Positions 35,620-42,693 of a DNA stretch of 42,693 bases are shown one piece after another. The translations under genes and the position numbers were made by a program. Where the stretch lies: contig CP070841.1 in assembly GCA_020342115.1 (NCBI GenBank), positions 1,124,493 to 1,167,185 on the forward strand, given 5' to 3'. Positions within the stretch are counted from its first letter, which is position 1, and every line of letters starts with the position of its first letter. This DNA comes from Spirochaetota bacterium (GTDB taxonomy: Bacteria; Spirochaetota; B62-G9; DRHN01). A model generated the notes under the pieces. That model made no database searches, had not been told where the DNA came from, and saw nothing but the letters and a program-made list of their open reading frames with translations.

Positions 35620-38600
35620 CTATGTATCTGCAACCTTCACACTTCGGTTAGCTATGATCTCCTCATCTTTCTCAGTGAGCGGGATCTGATCATCATTCTC
35701 ATCGAAAACGGTAATGTCGAGACCTAGTCCTCGTAGTTCCTGTACAAGTACATTGAAAGACTCAGGAACACCGGACATGGCGACATTCTCTCCCTTCACA
35801 ATTGCTTCATAGATTTTTGCACGACCGGTCATATCATCAGATTTAACCGTCAGTAATTCCTGAAGATTGTTTGCCGCTCCATAAGCCTCAAGAGCCCAGA
35901 CTTCCATCTCTCCCAACCTCTGGCCTCCAAACTGAGCTTTTCCTCCAAGAGGTTGCTGTGTAACCAGCGAGTAAGGCCCTGTTGATCTTGCATGTATTTT
36001 ATCGTCAACAAGATGAGCCAGTTTCATCATGTATATAACACCTACTGTCACCTTACTTTTAAAAGGCTCTCCTGTGAATCCGTCATAAAGAGTAGTCTTT
36101 GCGTTCAGTGGAAGGTCAGCTTCTTTGAGGTATTGAATTATCTGCTCATTTGTAGCAGATTCAAATACTGGCGTTGAAACCTTAAGGTTGAGCTTCTCGG
36201 CAGCCCATCCAATACTCGTCTCAAGAATCTGCCCCAGATTCATCCTTGAGGGTACACCAAGTGGATTGAGCACGATATCGACAGGGGTTCCATCTTCAAG
36301 AAAGGGCATATCTTGTTCAGGAAGCACTCTGGCTACAACACCTTTGTTTCCATGTCTTCCAGCCAGCTTGTCACCCTCCTGAAGCTTTCGCTTCTTTGCA
36401 ATAAACACTTTTACTACTTCTTCTATCCCGGGCGCAAGCTCATCGCCATCTTCTCTCCTCAGACGCCTAATATCTATGACAGTACCTTCTGTACCATGCG
36501 GTACCCTGAGTGAAGTGTCTTTGACGTTTTTTGCCTTTTCACCGAATATTGAGTTCAATAGTTTATACTCAGGTGTTATATCCGTCTCTCCCTTGGGTGT
36601 TACCTTCCCAACGAGAATGGAGCCAGGTTTCACCATTGCTCCAATACGGACAATCCCTTCCTCGTCAAGATCCTTAAAAGCTTCTTCACTCACATTGGGT
36701 ATATCCCTTGTTATATTTTCCATACCAAGTTTTGTTTCGCGTACTTCAACATCAAATTCCTCTATATGAATCGAGGTAAACAGGTCGTCTTTTACAATTC
36801 GCTCACTTATTAATATTGCATCTTCAAAGTTATAGCCCATCCACGGCATAAATGCCACAAGGATGTTCTTTCCTAATGCAAGTTCACCACTATCTGTTGC
36901 AGGGCCATCCGCTATAACTTCCCCCTTCTGGATCTTACTACCAACATCAACGATTGGTTTCTGATTAAAGCAGGTATCCTGGTTTGTACGCTTATATTTT
37001 ATCAACTTGTAGACATCGCTATCTTTTCCATTATCAGGAACAATCCTGATCTCGTCACTTGTTACATATTCCACAACACCTTTACGTTTCGCTCTCACGA
37101 TAACACCTGAATCGAGGGCAGCCTTTCTTTCAATTCCCGTTCCAATTATTGGCGATTCAGGCCTCAGGAGAGGAACGGCCTGTCTCTGCATGTTCGATCC
37201 CATGAGTGCACGATTTGCATCATCGTGCTCAAGAAAGGGTATGAGAGATGTGGAGACACTAATGATCTGCATTGGCGATACATCTATATAATCAATCTCC
37301 TCAGGTGTTACAGTAAGAAACTCCCCTCTATGTCTAGCTGCAATGTATGGCTCTATAAATTCCCCTTTGTCATTTATTTTTGCAGATGGTTGCGCGATAT
37401 TATGCTTTTCTTCATCCATGGCTGTAAGATATTCAATGCGATTGGTGACCTTACCATTTACAACCTTTCTGTAGGGTGTTTCTAAAAAACCGTATTTATT
37501 GACCTGTGCATATATGGAAAGAGAAACAATAAGGCCAATATTGGGACCTTCCGGAGTTTCTATTGGACACATCCTGCCATAGTGGGAATAGTGAACATCA
37601 CGCACCTCAAAGCCTGCACGCTCTCTTGAAAGCCCTCCCGGTCCAAGTGCATTGAGCCTCCTTTTATGGGTAAGCTCACTGAGTGGGTTTACCTGATCCA
37701 TGAACTGTGAGAGCTGTGAAGATCCAAAAAATTCCTTTATCGCAGCTGTTATCGGCTTGATAGATATTAGGTCCTGAGGACGTATTGTATCGGCTTCCTT
37801 TATCGACATCCTCTCTTTTGCGATTCGCTCCATTCTAGCAAATCCAATTTTAAGCTGGTTCATTAAGAGTTCACCAACAGAGCGAACTCTACGATTGCCT
37901 AAATGATCGATGTTATCGATCATCCCTTCACCTATATAGACCATAATGAGGTATTTCATTGTATTGATGATATCTTCTTTACGGAGTACTCTCTCTTGTA
38001 TGTCTTCATTATAGTCAAACCGCTTATTCAACTTATACCTTCCTACTTCTCCCAGATCATACCTTCTTGACTCGAAGAAGAGGGTATTGATATCACGTTC
38101 GGCATTCTCAAGAGTCGTTGGCTCACCAGGGTGGATCACCGTATATATCCTGATTATGGAATCCTCTCTCGATGGTTCGTCTTTGAATGGGTTCTCCGGA
38201 TCCTTTGTATAGTCCTCTTTATCCAGACAGTTGATTATAACGGTAGAATTGAGACTATCAGCCGCTTCGAAATCGATAACCTCGATCTCCTTGATTCCCG
38301 CATGGAGAAGTGAATCGAGGGTTGTTGGTATCAATCGTTCACCGGCCCGTACTAGCTTCTCATTTTCGCCCTTTCCATGATACTCACGAGCTGTGTATCG
38401 GCCGTTTAAGCTTCCCTCGGCTATCACGTCTTCATCAAGGTGTACCTTCTGGGTCCTGTAGAAAAGCTTAATAATCTCATCCCTCGTCTCAAACCCGATT
38501 GCCCTTAAAAGCAGGGTAGCCAGTATCCTCCTTTTTCTATCGATCCTTATATACAATAGCTCCTTTTTATTCTCCAGCTCAAACTCGAGCCATGATCCCC

Positions 38601-39105
38601 TATCAGGAATTATTCGAGCTGTGTGCATCTGATCCTTATCTTCAAATCCAAATACAACACCAGGAGACCGGTGTATCTGACTCACCACAACTCTCTCAGC
38701 ACCGTTTATTATAAAGGTACCCCTTTCTGTCATGTAAGGAACATCACCCATATATAGTACCTTTCTCCTGATCTCTCCAGTTTCTGTAAAGATAAGGTCT
38801 ATCGTTGCTTTGAGCGGGAGAGCATAAGTCATACCTTTTTCCTTGCACTCTATCTCAGTGTACTTCGGCTCATCAAAGGTATAACTCTCAAACTGAAGAA
38901 TCATATCACCATTTGGACTCTCAATAGGAAAAGTAGTATCGAATACAGCCTGGAGCCCTTCGTTTTTTAGAGGCTTTTTTTTGTCAATAGACAGTTTCTG
39001 AAGAAATCTCTCGTATGAGTTAAGCTGGATGTCTATTAAGTGTGGGATTTCGAGTATCTCTTTGGACGGTTTTCCTATTACAGTTCTTATGCTTTTTTTA
39101 CTCAT
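35620..39105 (-). CDS. rpoB: RNA polymerase subunit beta
   Basis: 1161 residues. Rifampicin pocket [20 protein letters not shown], then [20 protein letters not shown]: Asn485 replaces the usual Ser (E. coli Ser531). Further: [78 protein letters not shown]. Spirochaetes are naturally rifampicin-resistant with Asn at this site. GAGGT lies 5 bases before the ATG. A 399-base gap with a candidate promoter precedes it. Confidence 0.99.
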   Translation of the reverse strand: MSKKSIRTVIGKPSKEILEIPHLIDIQLNSYERFLQKLSIDKKKPLKNEGLQAVFDTTFPIESPNGDMILQFESYTFDEPKYTEIECKEKGMTYALPLKATIDLIFTETGEIRRKVLYMGDVPYMTERGTFIINGAERVVVSQIHRSPGVVFGFEDKDQMHTARIIPDRGSWLEFELENKKELLYIRIDRKRRILATLLLRAIGFETRDEIIKLFYRTQKVHLDEDVIAEGSLNGRYTAREYHGKGENEKLVRAGERLIPTTLDSLLHAGIKEIEVIDFEAADSLNSTVIINCLDKEDYTKDPENPFKDEPSREDSIIRIYTVIHPGEPTTLENAERDINTLFFESRRYDLGEVGRYKLNKRFDYNEDIQERVLRKEDIINTMKYLIMVYIGEGMIDNIDHLGNRRVRSVGELLMNQLKIGFARMERIAKERMSIKEADTIRPQDLISIKPITAAIKEFFGSSQLSQFMDQVNPLSELTHKRRLNALGPGGLSRERAGFEVRDVHYSHYGRMCPIETPEGPNIGLIVSLSIYAQVNKYGFLETPYRKVVNGKVTNRIEYLTAMDEEKHNIAQPSAKINDKGEFIEPYIAARHRGEFLTVTPEEIDYIDVSPMQIISVSTSLIPFLEHDDANRALMGSNMQRQAVPLLRPESPIIGTGIERKAALDSGVIVRAKRKGVVEYVTSDEIRIVPDNGKDSDVYKLIKYKRTNQDTCFNQKPIVDVGSKIQKGEVIADGPATDSGELALGKNILVAFMPWMGYNFEDAILISERIVKDDLFTSIHIEEFDVEVRETKLGMENITRDIPNVSEEAFKDLDEEGIVRIGAMVKPGSILVGKVTPKGETDITPEYKLLNSIFGEKAKNVKDTSLRVPHGTEGTVIDIRRLRREDGDELAPGIEEVVKVFIAKKRKLQEGDKLAGRHGNKGVVARVLPEQDMPFLEDGTPVDIVLNPLGVPSRMNLGQILETSIGWAAEKLNLKVSTPVFESATNEQIIQYLKEADLPLNAKTTLYDGFTGEPFKSKVTVGVIYMMKLAHLVDDKIHARSTGPYSLVTQQPLGGKAQFGGQRLGEMEVWALEAYGAANNLQELLTVKSDDMTGRAKIYEAIVKGENVAMSGVPESFNVLVQELRGLGLDITVFDENDDQIPLTEKDEEIIANRSVKVADT

Positions 39106-39407
39106 AGTTTACCTCATAGGTTTTTTCTTTTTCAGCATATTGAAGGGAGGAACCAACTAATACATACTCAATCATAATATGATTCATGGAGAAGAGTACA
39201 TTCCTGTTATGATTGCTATCTTATGAAGCTTAAGGAAATATGTAGTTATTTGATTTTCGGTTTATACGATAGACTCTTTAGACGTACTTTTAAAAAAGCG
39301 ATCAATACTTCCAGGAATATTCCCACCCGGACTCTAATCCCTTCTCCCTAAAAGAATGTATTTCTCTTTTTTAAAAATTATATGAAAAAATCATGCCAAA
39401 CTACCTA

Positions 39408-39436
39408 AATATAATACATTAGATACAATTAGTTAA
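39408..39436 (-). promoter_or_regulatory. Candidate promoter for rpoB-rpoC
   Basis: On the minus strand: TTAACT (39436-39431, 4 of 6 matches), 17-base spacer, TATATT (39413-39408). Expected start near 39401 gives a ~296-base leader. The -10 matches the other promoters in the window; the -35 is weaker. Confidence 0.5.
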
Positions 39437-39468
39437 TATTTTTATTAATTTTTTTCTAAAGATGCACG

Positions 39469-39495
39469 CTTCAAAGGGCTGGATACCTTATGAAG
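39469..39495 (-). promoter_or_regulatory. Hairpin after rplL, possible attenuator
   Basis: Stem of 9 pairs with one bulged base (CTTCA+AAGG with CCTT+TGAAG) and an 8-base loop, about 10 bases after the rplL stop. T/A-rich sequence follows but not a clean T-run. Position matches the attenuator that lowers rpoBC expression relative to ribosomal proteins in other bacteria. Confidence 0.45.
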
Positions 39496-39504
39496 TCTTT
39501 GTTA

Positions 39505-39900
39505 TTATTTGAGTTCTATAGTTGCACCAGCGGTTTCCAGCTTTGCCTTCACTTCATCGGCTGTCTTTTTATCAGCATTCTCAACGACAGGTTTTTCCAT
39601 ACCTTCTACCAGTTCTTTAGCTTCCTTAAGACCAAGATTTGTGATTGCGCGTACCTCTTTGATTACCTGAATCTTTTTTTCACCAATGGCTGTGATAAAT
39701 ACACTAAACTCGGTCTTCTCTTCAGCGGGGGCTGCCTCGGCAGCAGCCTGGGCACCCTGAGCTGACGCTTGAACAACAGGTGCAGCTGCGGTAACGCCGA
39801 ACTTCTCCTCCAAAGCCTTTACAAATTCTGCAAGCTCAAGAACAGTCATCTGTTCCACAGCTTCTATTAATTGTTTCTGTGTCAGTTTTTCCTTTGCCAT
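39505..39900 (-). CDS. rplL: 50S ribosomal protein L7/L12
   Basis: 131 residues. N-terminal dimer domain ([20 protein letters not shown]), an Ala-rich hinge ([17 protein letters not shown]) and a C-terminal factor-binding domain ([30 protein letters not shown]). Multi-copy stalk protein. GGAG lies 8 bases before the ATG. Confidence 0.98.
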   Translation of the reverse strand: MAKEKLTQKQLIEAVEQMTVLELAEFVKALEEKFGVTAAAPVVQASAQGAQAAAEAAPAEEKTEFSVFITAIGEKKIQVIKEVRAITNLGLKEAKELVEGMEKPVVENADKKTADEVKAKLETAGATIELK

Positions 39901-39925
39901 ATTATCTTCTCCTGAAATTGATATG

Positions 39926-39968
39926 CAGAAACAGATGCAGGCAATTAAAAGGAAGACATCTGTTCCTG
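39926..39968 (-). promoter_or_regulatory. Hairpin between rplJ and rplL
   Basis: 12-pair stem (one G-U in RNA) with arms CAGAAACAGATG and CATCTGTTCCTG and a 19-base loop, filling most of the 74-base gap and ending about 25 bases before rplL. It could expose or hide the rplL ribosome site or be a processing site that helps make more L12 than L10. Function inferred. Confidence 0.55.
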
Positions 39969-39974
39969 AAAATA

Positions 39975-40502
39975 TTAATGTTGTTGACTTGAATCCTTTA
40001 TTTTTTCAATCTGTTTTAAGGTACCTACAAACTGAGTGAGCATACCCTTCATCATGAAAACAAGTCCAGTTAACGGCGAGGCCATTAATCCAACAGTCTT
40101 CGTAATAAGCACCTGCCGTGAGGGAAGTTTGGATATTCTCTCAATGTCATGACTGGTCATAAAAACACCGTCAGAGAGTCCGCCCTTCATCTGAAGGGTG
40201 GTCCCCTCTGTTGAATTAACAAGGACCTTACACACTTCAGAGATATCGACATTGAAATAAGCAATTGCAGTAGGGTCTATAAAAAAGGGATCTATTTCCT
40301 TATAGCCAAGCTCCCTAAAAGCCCTCTTAGCAAACCTATTTTTAACAACATGATACTCAACGTCCTTATTCTTGAGCTCATTTCTCAAGGATGACAACTG
40401 ATCAACATTTAATCCTCGATAGTTTGTAAATATGAAGTGTGAATATTGCTTTATATCTTCCTTCAGCTTTTCCAGCCGTTCAACTTTCCAACTCTGAGCC
40501 AT
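39975..40502 (-). CDS. rplJ: 50S ribosomal protein L10
   Basis: 175 residues. Anchors L7/L12 dimers on 23S r[51 protein letters not shown], and a C-terminal helix that binds L12. The ATG at 40502 has AGGAG 9 bases upstream; an upstream ATG at 40553 lacks a site and adds unrelated residues. Confidence 0.96.
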   Translation of the reverse strand: MAQSWKVERLEKLKEDIKQYSHFIFTNYRGLNVDQLSSLRNELKNKDVEYHVVKNRFAKRAFRELGYKEIDPFFIDPTAIAYFNVDISEVCKVLVNSTEGTTLQMKGGLSDGVFMTSHDIERISKLPSRQVLITKTVGLMASPLTGLVFMMKGMLTQFVGTLKQIEKIKDSSQQH

Positions 40503-40743
40503 TTCTTTGTACTCCTGCAATTCTTTGGGTATCTGGTGATTCCCAAAATCCATAAGAATCGCAATAATTAAATAGTCGCTGGTGATTCATTAAGAATATC
40601 TTAATACATACAATAACCAATTCTGTCGTTGGTGTTTTTCATCACCAACTACCAATTAGTTTATGGTTAATTAATTCCAGAATGTTCATTCGTTTCAATA
40701 TTCTTTTCTTTAGTGATTACTCGAATTATTCACCAAAAACTAA
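40503..40743 (-). promoter_or_regulatory. rplJ leader, candidate L10 autoregulatory region
   Basis: 241 bases between rplA and rplJ. It holds a hairpin GTTGGTG/CACCAAC (40628-40649, 8-base loop), a 15-base palindrome TTAAGAATATCTTAA near 40595, and three GGTGA/TCACC words. L10(L12)4 represses its own leader in many bacteria; I cannot confirm the kink-turn motif by eye. Confidence 0.4.
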
Positions 40744-41424
40744 TTAAGCAATTTGTTTATGATCGATCCTGACTCCAGGTCCCATGGTGGTTGTCAGATA
40801 CATTGACCTTATATATTCACCCTTCAAATCAGCTGGCCTTTTCTGCAGAACACCCTCGTATAGAGCCCTGCTATTCTCAATTAGTGCTTTATCATCCATG
40901 GAGAGTTTACCTATTCCGAGGTGTACAACATTTGTCTTGTCAGCTCTAAACTCAACCCTACCTTTCTTCAACTCCTCTACTGCTTCTTTAATATTATTAG
41001 TAACGGTTTGAGTTTTTGGATTCGGCATTAACCCTCTCTTTCCTAAAAGCTGACCTATCTTCCCCACTTCCTTCATCATATCGGGAGTCGCAACTGCGAC
41101 ATCGAATTCAAACCATCCGCCCTTAATCTTTTCTATGAGATCATTGTCTCCGACAAAATCTGCCTTCGCCTGCTGTGCCTCCTTTGCCTTTTCAGCTTTA
41201 GCAAAAACTAAAACTCTTCTTGGTTTTCCCGTACCATGCGGGAGATTCACTGTATCCCTCACTGTATGCTTTTGTAAAATATTCAGATTTATTACTATTT
41301 CTATACTCTCATCGAACTTTGCGTAAGATATTTCCTTTAGAAGCGCTACTGCATTATCCAAGGAGTATGCCTTACCATTTTCAACCTTTGATAGCGCTTG
41401 ATTATACTTTTTGCCCCTTTTCAT
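40744..41424 (-). CDS. rplA: 50S ribosomal protein L1
   Basis: 226 residues. L1-stalk protein that helps E-site tRNA release; represses its own operon in many bacteria. Signatures: FDESIEIVINLNI, TVNLPHGTGKPRRVLVFAK, LGKRGLMPNPKTQTVTNNIK, GRVEFRADKTNVVHLGIGKL. Normal length; 88 bases after rplK. Confidence 0.98.
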   Translation of the reverse strand: MKRGKKYNQALSKVENGKAYSLDNAVALLKEISYAKFDESIEIVINLNILQKHTVRDTVNLPHGTGKPRRVLVFAKAEKAKEAQQAKADFVGDNDLIEKIKGGWFEFDVAVATPDMMKEVGKIGQLLGKRGLMPNPKTQTVTNNIKEAVEELKKGRVEFRADKTNVVHLGIGKLSMDDKALIENSRALYEGVLQKRPADLKGEYIRSMYLTTTMGPGVRIDHKQIA

Positions 41425-41512
41425 TTCCTTGCCCTATAGCTTCTGATCAAATATTTAAAATTCGATGCATTTAACCAGGAACTGATTGGAGAGCCTGTAC
41501 CTGAGGTGATAC

Positions 41513-41938
41513 TTAACTTGCGACATCAACCCCCATGCTTCTCGCTGTTCCTTCAATTATCCGCTTTGCAGCTTCAAGATCATTTGCATTAAGATCGGGA
41601 AGTTTCATCTTTGCAATCTCTTCCAGTTGTTCCTTCTTCAACACACCAACCTTTTCCTTGTTTGGTTCCCCGGAACCTTTCTCAAGATTTAGAGCTTTCT
41701 TTATCAATATCGCAGCAGGGGGTGTTTTAGTGATAAATGTAAAGGATTTATCTTCGTATACAGATATAATAACAGGAATTATTGTTCCCTTCTGAGATTC
41801 TGTTTTAGTATTGAAAGCTTTACAAAATTCCATAATATTCACACCGTGCTGTCCAAGTGCCGGCCCAACAGGAGGTGCCGGATTTGCTTCCCCGGCTGGA
41901 ATCTGAAGCTTTATTGAGCTCTGTATCTTCTTTGCCAT
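41513..41938 (-). CDS. rplK: 50S ribosomal protein L11
   Basis: 141 residues. GTPase-centre protein: [55 protein letters not shown] and the ending RSMGVDV. The ribosome site before the ATG is weak. A strong promoter lies in the 108-base gap to nusG, so rplK-rplA can be transcribed apart from secE-nusG. Confidence 0.98.
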   Translation of the reverse strand: MAKKIQSSIKLQIPAGEANPAPPVGPALGQHGVNIMEFCKAFNTKTESQKGTIIPVIISVYEDKSFTFITKTPPAAILIKKALNLEKGSGEPNKEKVGVLKKEQLEEIAKMKLPDLNANDLEAAKRIIEGTARSMGVDVAS

Positions 41939-41991
41939 GAAACCAGACCCATTGTCCCCTTAATTCACGATCTCTCAATAAATTGGCTGCT

Positions 41992-42020
41992 AATATAACC
42001 ACACAAAGCAGATGTGTCAA
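41992..42020 (-). promoter_or_regulatory. Sigma-70-type promoter for rplK and downstream genes
   Basis: On the minus strand: TTGACA (42020-42015), 17-base spacer, TATATT (41997-41992). Expected start near 41985, a 47-base leader to rplK. It shares TGGTTATATT with the rpsL promoter. Confidence 0.87.
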
Positions 42021-42046
42021 TTAAAAACAGCTAGACAGGCACCACT

Positions 42047-42610
42047 CTATATCTTCTCTACTTGAAGAAAATCTAACTCCACTGGTGTTGATCTTCCAAA
42101 TATCTCAACCCTGACCTTAATCTTACCCTTTTCATCATTAATATCTTCAACTGTACCTGTAAATGATTTAAAAGGACCGTCAACTACTTTTACCGTTTCC
42201 CCAACTGTATACAGAAATTTGGGGATGGTAGTCTTCTCCCCCTTTATCTCTCCCATTCTCTGTAATATGTTTTTTACATCTTCACTAGAAAGAGGCACGG
42301 GCTTTTTGTTTCTCCCTGATCCGACAAAGCCAGTCACCCCCGGAATTTTTGTTATTAAGGAGAGCATTTTATTCCATTCATACTCAGAATCTTCAGGAAT
42401 ATTCATTTCTATAAGGATATAACCGGGGAAGTACTTTTTTTTAGCAACCCTTTTTTTGCCACTCCTGATTTCTGCCACTTCTTCAGAGGGCACCTTCACT
42501 TGAAAGATAACATCTCCAAGCTCCTTCTTCTCAATCAGGCTTTTAATGCCCTTCTCGACCTTATTTTCATATCCAGAATATGTATGGAGAACATACCAGT
42601 TCTTCGGCAT
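42047..42610 (-). CDS. nusG: Transcription antitermination factor NusG
   Basis: 187 residues. NGN domain (WYVLHTYSGYENKVEKGIK, YFPGYILIEMN, ITKIPGVTGFVG) followed by a KOW domain (GETVKVVDGPFKSFTGTVED). Binds RNA polymerase and links it with Rho and S10. AAGGT lies 8 bases before the ATG. Normal length. Confidence 0.98.
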   Translation of the reverse strand: MPKNWYVLHTYSGYENKVEKGIKSLIEKKELGDVIFQVKVPSEEVAEIRSGKKRVAKKKYFPGYILIEMNIPEDSEYEWNKMLSLITKIPGVTGFVGSGRNKKPVPLSSEDVKNILQRMGEIKGEKTTIPKFLYTVGETVKVVDGPFKSFTGTVEDINDEKGKIKVRVEIFGRSTPVELDFLQVEKI

Positions 42611-42632
42611 AGTAATAGACCTTTTATTAAAT

Positions 42633-42693
42633 CAACCGCCAATTATGGCAAAGATAACGGTTTTAAGTACGTAATCAATAAGAGCAATAACAG
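42633..42693 (-). CDS. secE: SecE, C-terminal end (partial)
   Basis: The frame encodes the last 19 residues VIALIDYVLKTVIFAIIGG before TGA, the typical SecE ending (IDxxxxxxVxxIF). The rest lies beyond the window. It is followed 22 bases later by nusG, its usual partner. Part of the SecYEG channel. Confidence 0.85.

Larger units (their letters stand above)
39106..39504 (-). other. Long rplL-rpoB intergenic region
   Basis: 399 bases without a gene. In transcription order it holds a hairpin just after rplL (39495-39469), a candidate promoter (39436-39408), and then about 296 bases of leader in which I see no clear ORF or strong hairpin. In E. coli this gap holds an attenuator and an RNase III site. 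Confidence 0.6.

Overview
The window most likely comes from a spirochaete (phylum Spirochaetota). The RNA polymerase beta subunit carries Asn in place of the usual Ser at the rifampicin-contact position (E. coli 531), a known spirochaete trait. The left part holds the end of a class III cyclase of the CHASE2 type, several small signal-peptide beta-barrel proteins, and a CheW-like domain fused to coiled coil and TPRs. No tRNA, rRNA, CRISPR array, insertion sequence or phage gene was seen. Species cannot be named from the sequence alone.

Layout. (1) 1-7.4 kb is an envelope-protein region: the tail of an adenylate/guanylate cyclase and an overlapping beta-barrel gene on the + strand, then a tight four-gene minus-strand operon (DUF192 protein, TolB-like/beta-barrel protein, PEGA-TPR protein, CheW-like/TM/coiled-coil/TPR protein), then a beta-barrel protein and a P-domain lipoprotein. 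(2) 7.8-11.2 kb is a + strand operon: GerMN-domain protein, NAD+ synthetase, periplasmic solute-binding protein and ApbE flavin transferase, driven by a near-consensus promoter that appears to give a leaderless mRNA. (3) From 42.7 kb down to 11.2 kb, all on the minus strand, lies one uninterrupted information-processing supercluster: secE(partial)-nusG-rplK-rplA-rplJ-rplL-rpoB-rpoC-rpsL-rpsG-fusA-tuf-rpsJ-[no rplC]-rplD-rplW-rplB-rpsS-rplV-rpsC-rplP-rpmC-rpsQ-rplN-rplX-rplE-rpsN-rpsH-rplF-rplR-rpsE-rpmD-rplO-secY-adk-infA-rpmJ-rpsM-rpsK-rpsD-rpoA-rplQ, then an EcfT/CbiQ-like membrane protein.

The supercluster makes most of the ribosomal proteins, the three main RNA polymerase subunits, two elongation factors, IF-1, the SecY channel and adenylate kinase. 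Two strong promoters with identical hexamers (TTGACA, 17-bp spacer, TATATT) sit before rplK and rpsL, and a weaker candidate precedes rpoB. Hairpins punctuate the rplJ-rplL, rplL-rpoB, rpoB-rpoC, rpsL-rpsG and rplN-rplX gaps.

The unusual points are: the gene for L3 (rplC) is missing from its universal place between rpsJ and rplD; three ribosomal proteins (L4, L5, L17) carry repetitive low-complexity tails, two of them built from short palindromic DNA repeats; three near-perfect long palindromes are stacked between rplN and rplX, one made from the last codons of rplN; and the four-gene envelope operon looks like an undescribed module reaching from a cytoplasmic CheW-like domain to outer-membrane barrels.
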